Shown here piece by piece: positions 1 to 6,281 of a stretch of 15,948 bases of DNA. The translations under genes were made by a program, and so were the position numbers. The notes under the pieces were generated by a model. It ran no database searches, was not told the origin of the DNA, and was given only the letters and a program-made list of their open reading frames with translations. The DNA comes from Verrucomicrobia bacterium UBA1263 (GTDB lineage Bacteria > Verrucomicrobiota > Verrucomicrobiia > Limisphaerales > UBA1412). Within the stretch, counting starts at the first letter, position 1; each line of letters opens with the position of its first letter. Location: positions 47,424-63,371 of the forward strand of contig DBVN01000072.1 in NCBI GenBank assembly GCA_002308515.1. The letters are read 5' to 3'.

Positions 1-800
1 CTCAGTTCGATCTCGTTGACGCTCATGCACAAGAGCTTGCGCAGCTGCGCACGCTGATCATCGCGCTGGGCGGCCTCTTCCTCGAACTCGATCGAAGTTC
101 TGTCATAGTTGACAAAGACATCGAAGTGATGGTGCAGGATCGCGGCACCCTGAGTCAGCGCGTCATCCGGAGTGATACGTCCATCGGTCCAGATCTCCAG
201 GACCAGACGGTCATAATCCGTGCGCTGTCCCACACGGGCGCTTTCCACGGCATAACGAACACGTGTTACCGGAGAAAACAGAGAATCGATCGCGATCACG
301 CCAATGGGCTGATCCAGCTTCTTATTCTCATCACCGGGGCAGTATCCACGGCCGATGCGCACATCGAATTCCATATCCAGCTTGCGCTTCTTGTCCAAAG
401 TGCAGATCAGCTGATCCGGATTCACGCATTCCACGTTCTGATTGGTCTGAATATCCGCGGCGGTCACAGGACCCTCTTTATTCACAGAGAGATAAAGAGT
501 TTGCGGATCCCGTGTAAAAGCCTTGAAAAGGATCTTCTTCAGGTTCAGAACGATCTCGGTGACATCCTCCACCACATCTTCAATGGTGGTAAACTCGTGC
601 ATCGCGCCGTCGATCTTGACATTCGTGATGGCCGCTCCCTCCAGAGAGGAAAGCAGCACCCGGCGCAGAGCGTTGCCCAGCGTATAGCCGTAACCGGTTT
701 CAAACGGTTCAGCAACGAACTTCGCGTAGGTAGGGGTCGCGGTCGCTTCATCTTTCCACAACCGCTTAGGCATTTCAAAACGGCCTAATCTTACTGGCAT
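1..800 (-). CDS. rpoA: RNA polymerase alpha subunit (partial, C-terminal domain cut off)
   Basis: Alpha dimerises and scaffolds assembly of beta and beta' in core RNA polymerase. The frame opens at an ATG at 798-800 and stays open to the left window edge, giving about 266 residues. The N-terminal domain is complete: the dimer/assembly motif TLGNALRRVLLSSLEG lies at residues 40-55, with R46-R47 at the place of the essential E. coli R45, followed by IDGAMHEF and GPVTAADIQ. The last visible residues, MSVNEIEL, match the very start of the DNA-binding C-terminal domain, so nearly all of that domain lies outside. A second in-frame ATG at 771-773 would remove nine residues (MPVRLGRFE). I keep the upstream start because the FEMPKRL-type beginning is familiar from PVC bacteria. 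The gene follows rpsD after a 96-base gap holding a hairpin, and only a weak purine stretch precedes the ATG. Confidence 0.95.
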   Translation of the reverse strand, partial: MPVRLGRFEMPKRLWKDEATATPTYAKFVAEPFETGYGYTLGNALRRVLLSSLEGAAITNVKIDGAMHEFTTIEDVVEDVTEIVLNLKKILFKAFTRDPQTLYLSVNKEGPVTAADIQTNQNVECVNPDQLICTLDKKRKLDMEFDVRIGRGYCPGDENKKLDQPIGVIAIDSLFSPVTRVRYAVESARVGQRTDYDRLVLEIWTDGRITPDDALTQGAAILHHHFDVFVNYDRTSIEFEEEAAQRDDQRAQLRKLLCMSVNEIEL

Positions 801-832
801 AATATATCTTTCTAAAAGCAGTTTTAACCTGA

Positions 833-860
833 GCTTGTCCCCTATCCCGTGGGAACAAGC
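833..860 (-). promoter_or_regulatory. Hairpin in the rpsD-rpoA gap (possible leader or processing element)
   Basis: An inverted repeat sits in the largest gap of the window. GCTTGT (833-838) pairs with ACAAGC (855-860), and after one mismatch CCC (840-842) pairs with GGG (851-853) around an 8-base loop. In the transcript it lies about 32 bases upstream of the rpoA start. No U-run follows on either strand, so it does not look like an intrinsic terminator. A second, weaker repeat (TAAAA/TTTTA at 813-817 and 822-826) lies between it and the start codon. The function is inferred only: it could tune rpoA expression relative to the ribosomal genes or mark an RNA cleavage point. Confidence 0.4.
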
Positions 861-896
861 CCCATATACCTGCTAAATTGAATGAATAAACAAATG

Positions 897-1505
897 TTAA
901 CGGGAATAAAACTCAACGACAGCCTGGTCATTCGCGATCGGCTGAATGTCTTCACGAGTCGGCATACGCATGATCGTGCCGCGGAAGGAATCCTTATTCA
1001 GACCCAGCCAGGCGGGGATGATGCGGTTCGTGCTCAGCTCCATGTTGTGAGCGGCCAGCTGACGGGAGACGGCTTTTTCTTTAACATCCACCGTGTCACC
1101 AACTTTGACAACATAGGAAGGAATCGTCACCTTGCGGCCGTTGACCAGGATATGGCCATGGACCACCATCTGACGAGCCTGAGCGCGGGTTTGACCGAAA
1201 CCCAGTTGATAAACAACATTGTCCAGACGTGTCTCCAGCATTTCCAGCATGATTGTGCCGGTCACACCACGACGACGGGCTGCGGCTTCATAGATATTAC
1301 GGAACTGTTTCTCCAACAGACCATAATAATAACGCATCTTCTGTTTCTCCATCAGACCCATGGCATACTCACTGTTCTTGCGGTGAGCTCTCGGACCATG
1401 GACTCCGGGTGGATACTGTCTGCGTTCAAGATACTTGGAATTACCAAAAATTGCTACGCCGAAACGACGGCTAATGCGAACTCTCGGACCTTTGTAACGT
1501 GCCAT
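897..1505 (-). CDS. rpsD: 30S ribosomal protein S4
   Basis: S4 (uS4) is a primary 16S rRNA binder that starts assembly of the 30S body, and in several bacteria it represses its own operon. The 202-residue product is close to the usual length. It begins MARYKGPRVRISRRFG and carries the YPPGVHG motif near residues 31-37. The S4 RNA-binding domain spans roughly residues 91-155 (RLDNVVYQLGFGQTRAQARQ, then HGHILVNGRKV). No cysteines are present in the N-terminal region, so this is the zinc-free form. The ATG at 1503-1505 is preceded by AGGAG, 11 bases upstream. It lies between rpsK (31-base AT-rich gap) and rpoA, the usual alpha-cluster order. Confidence 0.98.
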   Translation of the reverse strand: MARYKGPRVRISRRFGVAIFGNSKYLERRQYPPGVHGPRAHRKNSEYAMGLMEKQKMRYYYGLLEKQFRNIYEAAARRRGVTGTIMLEMLETRLDNVVYQLGFGQTRAQARQMVVHGHILVNGRKVTIPSYVVKVGDTVDVKEKAVSRQLAAHNMELSTNRIIPAWLGLNKDSFRGTIMRMPTREDIQPIANDQAVVEFYSR

Positions 1506-1536
1506 AATTTCTAAATCTCCTATTTATTTATTTGTT

Positions 1537-2220
1537 TTAGACGCGACGACGTTTACGTGGACGACATCCGTTGTGCGGAACCGGAGTCACATCTTTGATT
1601 GTATTAATATCCAAACCAATAGCTTGCAGAGCGCGGATGGCGGATTCACGTCCGGCACCGGGGCCGCTCACGCGCACTTCTACTTCACGCATACCATGAG
1701 ACAGAGCCTGACGGGCTGCGTCCTGGGCTACCTGCTGAGCCGCGAACGCGGTGCTCTTGCGGGAGCCTTTGAAACCTACGCGGCCGGCCGTTGCCCAGGC
1801 AATCGTGTTGCCGTGCATATCGGTAATGGTAACGATGGTATTATTAAAACTGGCATCAATGTGTGCGATACCGTTTGCGATATTCTTCGCGCCTTTGACC
1901 TTGATGATCTTGCGCGCGGCTGTAAGGTCTTCACCGAGCAGTTCCGCCACTGTAGGAGCGGAAACCACGCCCACCTGGGGCTGTTCGGGAGCTTTTTCTG
2001 CTTCCTTGGCCTCTTCCTTAGCGGGTTCGCCATCAGCCTTGGGTTCAGCAGCTTTTGCCTTACCTTCCGTCTTCTTTCCTTCGGTCTTTGCCTTAGGAGC
2101 GGCCTTAGCCTTCTTGGGCTTGGCCTCTGTTGTTGTTTCCTGCTTTTCTTCCGCAGCAGGAGCCGCTTTCTTAATCTCCTCTTCTGCAGGAGCCGTATTT
2201 TTATTGGTCTCGTCAGCCAT
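1537..2220 (-). CDS. rpsK: 30S ribosomal protein S11 with long N-terminal extension
   Basis: S11 (uS11) sits on the 30S platform near the mRNA exit and the Shine-Dalgarno helix. The ordinary S11 domain occupies about residues 106-227, with IAHIDASFNNTIVTITD at 118-134, FKGSRKSTAFAAQ at 150-162, SGPGAGRESAIRAL at 185-198 and the C-terminal PHNGCRPRKRRRV. Ahead of it lie about 105 extra residues. Residues 1-80 are low-complexity and rich in Ala, Lys, Glu, Pro and Thr, surely disordered. Then comes a short ordered-looking piece, APTVAELLGEDLTAARKI. A typical S11 is near 130 residues, so this one is almost twice as long. The ATG at 2218-2220 lies six bases after the rpsM stop and has no Shine-Dalgarno. 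No other in-frame ATG precedes the core domain (GTG codons exist near residues 83-91), so the long form is the best call. Confidence 0.93.
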   Translation of the reverse strand: MADETNKNTAPAEEEIKKAAPAAEEKQETTTEAKPKKAKAAPKAKTEGKKTEGKAKAAEPKADGEPAKEEAKEAEKAPEQPQVGVVSAPTVAELLGEDLTAARKIIKVKGAKNIANGIAHIDASFNNTIVTITDMHGNTIAWATAGRVGFKGSRKSTAFAAQQVAQDAARQALSHGMREVEVRVSGPGAGRESAIRALQAIGLDINTIKDVTPVPHNGCRPRKRRRV

Positions 2221-2226
2221 AATCGT

Positions 2227-2622
2227 TTAGTGGATACCAGCTTTGGCGTTAGGGTTGCGCTGCACACCGACGGTCTTACGCGGACCTTTGCGGGTGCGAG
2301 CATTAGTTGATGTTCTTTGACCACGAACAGGCAGGCCGCGCAGGTGGCGGATGCCACGATAGCACTTGATGCCCTGGAGCCGTTTGAGGTTCATTCCGAC
2401 TTCGCGTCTTAAATCGCCTTCAATCAGATAGCCGTCATTTTGAATAATGCTGACGATCTGAGACAGATCCTGATCTGTCAGGTTTTTGGCCCGAACACTC
2501 GGGTCAATTTTAGCCTTTGCAAGTATTTCCTTCGCTATGGAAGGGCCGATACCATAGACATACCTCAGCGCGATATCAATGCGCTTTTCACTGGGTATAT
2601 CTACACCTAGAATTCTAGCCAT
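2227..2622 (-). CDS. rpsM: 30S ribosomal protein S13
   Basis: S13 (uS13) lies in the 30S head, bridges to the 50S subunit and touches the P-site tRNA through its basic tail. The 131-residue product starts MARILGVDIP and shows the helix-two-turn-helix region with YGIGPSIAKEIL (23-34). It then has the conserved LRREVGMNLKRLQGIKCYRG (71-90) and the basic RGLPVRGQRTSTNARTRKGP tail (95-114), which continues to the C-terminus. It is a little longer than the 118 residues of E. coli. The ATG at 2620-2622 has no visible Shine-Dalgarno, only an AT-rich stretch. It is 12 bases after rpmJ and 6 before rpsK, the classic rpmJ-rpsM-rpsK order. Confidence 0.98.
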   Translation of the reverse strand: MARILGVDIPSEKRIDIALRYVYGIGPSIAKEILAKAKIDPSVRAKNLTDQDLSQIVSIIQNDGYLIEGDLRREVGMNLKRLQGIKCYRGIRHLRGLPVRGQRTSTNARTRKGPRKTVGVQRNPNAKAGIH

Positions 2623-2634
2623 ATTTTATATTGT

Positions 2635-2751
2635 TTAGCCTTGACGCTGTTTATGCCGTGCATTCGAGGAGCAAATCACACGAATCACGCCTTTGCGGCG
2701 CACTATCTTACAGTGCTCGCACATTCTTTTTACCGATGCTCTAACTTTCAT
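2635..2751 (-). CDS. rpmJ: 50S ribosomal protein L36
   Basis: L36 (bL36) is a tiny zinc-ribbon protein of the 50S subunit. The 38-codon frame was read directly from the sequence. It begins MKVRASVKRMCEHCK and ends in the conserved ARHKQRQG. The zinc ligands are all present: C11, C14, C27 and H33, with the same spacing and the same 38-residue length as the E. coli protein. The gene lies 8 bases after infA and 12 before rpsM, its usual place. The ATG at 2749-2751 has no clear ribosome binding site, which suggests coupling to infA translation. Confidence 0.97.
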   Translation of the reverse strand: MKVRASVKRMCEHCKIVRRKGVIRVICSSNARHKQRQG

Positions 2752-2759
2752 GTTATCGC

Positions 2760-2978
2760 TTAGTTTAATTTACTCAAAATACTGCCTTCCGAAAGATCAA
2801 AAGGCGATACTTCCAATATGACCCACTCACCAATACGGAGTTCAATCGGGTCCTTCTTCAACTCCGAACAAAAAAAAGCGATGACTCGATGCCCATTTAT
2901 CAGTTCAGCGATCCACAACGCATCTCGTTTTTGCTCAACGATCTTCGCCGCGATGTGTACCGCTCCTAATCTGGACAT
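2760..2978 (-). CDS. infA: Divergent translation initiation factor IF-1
   Basis: IF-1 binds the 30S A site during initiation through a single S1-type OB fold. This 72-residue protein has exactly the E. coli length and aligns to it without gaps. It keeps AELINGHRVIA at residues 24-34 and VILEVSPFDLSEGSI at 52-66, which match the family's VELENGHVV and VELTPYDLSKGRI. By eye only about 20 of 72 residues are identical to E. coli IF-1, far below what the family normally shows. The HISGKMR segment is replaced by FFCSELK (35-41), and the basic C-terminal end is lost (SILSKLN). The start overlaps the map stop by 13 bases, with GGAG eight bases upstream. The position ahead of rpmJ supports infA. A degenerate copy, with the working infA elsewhere, is possible. 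Confidence 0.8.
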   Translation of the reverse strand: MSRLGAVHIAAKIVEQKRDALWIAELINGHRVIAFFCSELKKDPIELRIGEWVILEVSPFDLSEGSILSKLN

Positions 2979-3721
2979 GTGAGTATCTCCGGTTCCCCAT
3001 CTGTTATCAGAACCGTATGTTCAAAATGGGCTGAAAGGCTACCATCTTTGGTCACCGTTGTCCAGCCATCTCTTAAAATCTTTAATGCGTCGTTCCCGGC
3101 ATTGACCATCGGCTCGATCGCGATCGTCATTCCGGGCACCAGCAAGGGTGATTTAAACCCATCCACAAAATTAGGGACCTGTGGCTCTTCGTGGAGACGC
3201 TTCCCCACTCCGTGGCCCACGAATTCTTTTACCACACTGCAGCCATGACTTTCAACCCATTTTTGCACAGCAAAAGAAATATCCGAAATCCTGTTTCCTT
3301 TTTTAGCTTGCTGAATTCCCTTTTTCAGAGCGGTTTCGGTCACATTCAGCAGTTCCTGCGCGTCCATAGAACATCCCCCGGCCGGCACCGTCATCGCGTT
3401 GTCGCCGATGTACCCCTCATAAGAAACACCAACATCCAAGCTGACGATATCGCCCAGGACCAGTCTTTGAAAGGCGCTGCCGATCCCGTGGATGATGACA
3501 TCATTCACCGAGATACAGATCTGCCCCGGAAATCCGTGATAATTATAAAAAGCGCTCTTTCCACCATAGTAGTCCATGCGCTCCTTAGCATATTGGTCGA
3601 TCTCCAGGGTCGTTACTCCGGGCTGCACCATTTTGGCAACATCCCGGAGTACACGAGCCGAAACCTTGCCTGCCGCCCGCATCCCTTGTATTCCTTTTTC
3701 GTCTTTGATCGGAATCCTCAT
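2966..3721 (-). CDS. map: Methionine aminopeptidase, type I
   Basis: Map removes the initiator methionine from nascent proteins in the cytosol using a two-metal centre. The 251-residue product has the single pita-bread fold with no N-terminal zinc-finger extension. All five metal ligands are visible: D96 (SLDVGVSYEG), D107 (IGDNAM), H170 (EFVGHGVG), E203 (TIAIEPMVNAG) and E234 (AHFEHTVLIT). The catalytic histidines H78 (VIIHGIGS) and H177 (RLHEEPQV) are also present. Each is offset by one from the E. coli numbers. The ATG at 3719-3721 is preceded by a weak AAGAAG. It follows secY after 56 bases, without the adk gene often found between them, and its last 13 bases overlap infA. Confidence 0.97.
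   Translation of the reverse strand: MRIPIKDEKGIQGMRAAGKVSARVLRDVAKMVQPGVTTLEIDQYAKERMDYYGGKSAFYNYHGFPGQICISVNDVIIHGIGSAFQRLVLGDIVSLDVGVSYEGYIGDNAMTVPAGGCSMDAQELLNVTETALKKGIQQAKKGNRISDISFAVQKWVESHGCSVVKEFVGHGVGKRLHEEPQVPNFVDGFKSPLLVPGMTIAIEPMVNAGNDALKILRDGWTTVTKDGSLSAHFEHTVLITDGEPEILTCPD
2987..2990 (-). promoter_or_regulatory. Ribosome binding site of infA inside map
   Basis: GGAG on the minus strand lies eight bases before the infA ATG and within the last codons of map. It supports the overlapping start at 2978 and suggests that infA is translated by re-initiation or in its own right from the map transcript. Confidence 0.6.
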
Positions 3722-3777
3722 GATACTTCTTACAGGCCGTTGTTATTCAACAAAAATTTTCAACTTCGTAAAACGCT

Positions 3778-5148
3778 TTAGAAGCGTCCGCGAATGCGTC
3801 CCTTCTTGAGGAAGCCGTCATAGTGCCTCATCATCAAGTGGGACTCGATTTGACGCATAGTGTCCAATACTACACCGACAAGAATCAGAATGCTTGTTCC
3901 TCCAAAGAAGCTGGCCACATTATAATCGATCTTGAAGTAGCCATACATCGTCATCGGAATAATCGCAATGATCGTCAGGAAGATCGCACCCGCCAGAGTC
4001 AAACGGCTCATCGCGTGGTGCAGGAAATCACAGGTCACCTGGCCGGGTCTGACACCGGGAATATAACCGCCGTTCTTCTTCAGATCGTCCGAGATCTGCA
4101 GCTCATTGAACTGAGTCGCCACCCAGAAATAGGTGAAGAAGATAACCATAGCGGCATATACGATCAGGTACAGCAGCTGGCCGGAATGCAGCTGACGGGC
4201 GATCTCATTGAAGAGTTTCACCTCGAAAGCGCTTCCCAGATAGGTGAAGATCGTAGCAGGGAACATCAGCAACGCCTGAGCAAAGATGATCGGCATGACA
4301 CCCGCGTAGTTCACACGCAGCGGCAGGAAGGAAGTCGTTCCCGCATAGGATTTACGACCCACTGTGCGCTGCGCGTACTGGACGGGGATCTTGCGCTGAG
4401 CCTGGGTAATCGCGATCACCGAGGCGACCACAACCACCATCAGGACGATCATCAGCACCATGTGTCCCATGTTGAACTGAGAGTCGGCGCTGGTGAAGAA
4501 CATATCCTTAACACCTTGAGCCGCGAGCGGGATACGCGAAAGGATACCGATCGTGATGATCAAAGAGATACCATTGCCGATACCGCGTTCGGTGATCTGT
4601 TCACCCAGCCACATGAGCATGACGGTACCGGTCGTCAGCAGGATCGCTGTCTGGATCCGGTACCACCACAGATTGTCCACTAATACTAGATTTCCCTCGA
4701 AACCGGAGAATAATTTACCCGGATGCTCGAAAGCTAACGCCATTACGAAACCCTGTCCCAGACAGAGCAGTACCGTCAACACACGTCCATATTGGATGAT
4801 TTTGATCCGTCCGCCGGCTTCACGGGCCAAACGGCTCAGCTTGCCCACAACAGCGGTAAGCAGCTGCAGGACGATCGTGGCACTGATATAAGGCATGATG
4901 CCCAATGTACCCACGGCACAGCGCTCAAGCGCGCCACCCGTGAACATACTGTACATACCCAGCAGGCCACCACCTACGTCAGCGTGTGAATCAAAATACT
5001 GCTGCAGGAGGCTGCTATCCAGTCCCGGCAAGGGAATGATAGCCGCGAGCCTGCAAATACCCAGAACGATCAGGGTAAAGAAGATACGGGAGCGCAGCTC
5101 CGGGATCTTGAAGCAGTTAGCGAATGTATTGACAATATTTTTTAACAT
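3778..5148 (-). CDS. secY: Preprotein translocase subunit SecY
   Basis: SecY is the channel of the Sec translocon and exports or inserts proteins across the inner membrane. The 456-residue product shows the expected ten membrane spans. Span 1 is near 22-41, followed by the plug and span 2 (MFTGGALERCAVGTLGIMPY, 68-87). Later spans fall near 122-140, 165-181, 192-208, 229-247, 281-304, 324-343, 383-402 and 412-429. The cytosolic loop QRKIPVQYAQRTVG (251-264) and the NGGYIPGVRPG segment (359-369) are present, with a conserved RHYDGFLKKGRIRGRF tail (441-456). The ATG at 5146-5148 lies 12 bases after rplO and lacks a Shine-Dalgarno. The IPELRSRIFFTL start resembles Verrucomicrobia/Lentisphaerae proteins as I remember them. 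Confidence 0.98.
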   Translation of the reverse strand: MLKNIVNTFANCFKIPELRSRIFFTLIVLGICRLAAIIPLPGLDSSLLQQYFDSHADVGGGLLGMYSMFTGGALERCAVGTLGIMPYISATIVLQLLTAVVGKLSRLAREAGGRIKIIQYGRVLTVLLCLGQGFVMALAFEHPGKLFSGFEGNLVLVDNLWWYRIQTAILLTTGTVMLMWLGEQITERGIGNGISLIITIGILSRIPLAAQGVKDMFFTSADSQFNMGHMVLMIVLMVVVVASVIAITQAQRKIPVQYAQRTVGRKSYAGTTSFLPLRVNYAGVMPIIFAQALLMFPATIFTYLGSAFEVKLFNEIARQLHSGQLLYLIVYAAMVIFFTYFWVATQFNELQISDDLKKNGGYIPGVRPGQVTCDFLHHAMSRLTLAGAIFLTIIAIIPMTMYGYFKIDYNVASFFGGTSILILVGVVLDTMRQIESHLMMRHYDGFLKKGRIRGRF

Positions 5149-5160
5149 GAACAGCGTTCG

Positions 5161-5658
5161 TTATTTATTCTCGGAGGAAGAACAGGCGCTGGCCTTGGAT
5201 TCTTTCCTCGCTGCCGGAGCGACTTCACAGACACCGCCGGCGGCTTCGATCTTTTGTTTGGCCGCCGCGCTGAATTTATCAGCGACAATGGTCAATTTCT
5301 TGGTTAAATCACCAGTCGCAAGGATCTTGACTCCGTCATTGTGACCACGGACCAGACCGCAGGCGCGCAAGGCTGTCTCGTCAACACGGGCGCCTTCGTC
5401 GAAGCGGTTCAGATCACTCAGATTCACAACGGAATAGATCGTCGCAAAACGGATGTTGTTAAATCCACGTTTTGGAATACGGCGATAGAGGGGCATCTGA
5501 CCACCCTCGAAACCGGGGCGGATGGATGAACCTGAACGGGCGGTCTGACCTTTGCCACCACGGCCGGAGGTCTTACCCAAGCCGCTTGACTCACCTTTAC
5601 CAAGACGTTTCACCCGATGGCGTGCGCCAGCGCGGGGTTTAAGTGTGTGTAATTGCAT
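5161..5658 (-). CDS. rplO: 50S ribosomal protein L15
   Basis: L15 (uL15) is a late-assembling 50S protein. I start it at the ATG 5656-5658 because MQLHTLKP lines up with the usual N-terminus (MRLNTLSP in E. coli). An in-frame TTG three codons upstream (5665-5667) would overlap the rpsE stop and adds residues the family lacks. The 165-residue product carries the glycine-rich RLGKGESSGLGKTSGRGGKG block (18-37) and RPGFEGGQMPLYRRIPKRGF (47-66). It ends with a Ser/Lys-rich tail of about 15 residues beyond the usual length. No Shine-Dalgarno is seen. It starts five bases after the rpsE stop, leaving no room for rpmD, which normally lies here. Confidence 0.96.
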   Translation of the reverse strand: MQLHTLKPRAGARHRVKRLGKGESSGLGKTSGRGGKGQTARSGSSIRPGFEGGQMPLYRRIPKRGFNNIRFATIYSVVNLSDLNRFDEGARVDETALRACGLVRGHNDGVKILATGDLTKKLTIVADKFSAAAKQKIEAAGGVCEVAPAARKESKASACSSSENK

Positions 5659-5663
5659 ACCAA

Positions 5664-6260
5664 TCAAGCTTCTGTTGTTGTTTCATCTTTCGGTTTGCGG
5701 TTCAGCCCGCGAACCTGCTGGATTTCATCACGAGTGCGCAGCATCTTCAGAGCGGCGATCGTGGCCTTGACCACATTGGCCGGGTTATTGGAACCCATGC
5801 TCTTGCTGAGTACATCCTTGATCCCCACCGCTTCCAGGACTGCTCTCACAGTCTTGCCGGCGATGATGCCCGTACCTTCAGAGGCCGGACGAAGAAGGAT
5901 CTTGGCTCCATCATAGGTAGCACTGACTTCATGCGGAATGGTGTATCCCTTGTAAGAAATCTTGTCCATGCGCATCTTAGCCAGTTCCGTACCACGACGG
6001 ATCGCATCAGACACTTCGTTTGCTTTGCCCAAAGCCAGGCCGTACTTGCCGGCGCGGTCACCTACGATGACGAGCGCGCTGAAGTTGAAACGGCGGCCAC
6101 CTTTGACTACTTTAGAGGAACGGTTGATGAAAACAACCTTCTCATGCAGCTCCGGTCCTTGTTCTTGAGGGAAATCACCCTTCTTCTGCTCAAAGGAACG
6201 GCGTTGTGAGCGTCCCTGTCTGCCTCCATTGCGAGGATTCACATTTTTTGCTTCTGACAC
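5664..6260 (-). CDS. rpsE: 30S ribosomal protein S5
   Basis: S5 (uS5) lines the mRNA entry channel and affects decoding accuracy. The 198-residue product has the S5 N-terminal domain motif KVVFINRSSKVVKGGRRF (41-58), the GKYGLALGKANEV loop (71-83) and the C-terminal ASEGTGIIAGKTVRAVLE (126-143). It starts at a GTG (6258-6260) with AGGAG eight bases upstream, the best-supported non-ATG start in the window. About 30 residues at the N-terminus, rich in Arg, Gln and Gly, exceed the E. coli protein. The next gene downstream is rplO, five bases away. Confidence 0.97.
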   Translation of the reverse strand: MSEAKNVNPRNGGRQGRSQRRSFEQKKGDFPQEQGPELHEKVVFINRSSKVVKGGRRFNFSALVIVGDRAGKYGLALGKANEVSDAIRRGTELAKMRMDKISYKGYTIPHEVSATYDGAKILLRPASEGTGIIAGKTVRAVLEAVGIKDVLSKSMGSNNPANVVKATIAALKMLRTRDEIQQVRGLNRKPKDETTTEA

Positions 6261-6268
6261 AGTAAATT

Positions 6269-6273
6269 CTCCT
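6269..6273 (-). promoter_or_regulatory. Shine-Dalgarno deciding the GTG start of rpsE
   Basis: AGGAG on the minus strand lies eight bases ahead of GTG at 6258-6260. No ATG is placed suitably near it, so it fixes the non-ATG start of rpsE. Confidence 0.75.
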
Positions 6274-6281
6274 ATAACAAG

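Noticed and set aside
833..860. Possible intrinsic terminator before rpoA
   Set aside because: No run of U follows the stem in either direction, and rpoA must be transcribed past it.
801..896. Possible promoter for rpoA (TTGTTT ... TATATG on the minus strand)
   Set aside because: The spacing is about 19 bases and both boxes match poorly; not enough to call a promoter.
1573..2310. Plus-strand frame of 245 codons and other frames opposite rpsK
   Set aside because: They are produced by the low-complexity GC-biased S11 tail and its antisense; S11 and S13 are certain on the other strand.
3823..4683. A 286-codon His/Asp/Arg-rich open frame opposite secY
   Set aside because: The odd composition is what results from reading membrane-protein codons backwards; no start signal or domain.
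5659..5667. Upstream TTG start of rplO, overlapping the rpsE stop
   Set aside because: The ATG at 5656-5658 gives the family's normal N-terminus MQLHTL; the extra three residues are not part of L15.
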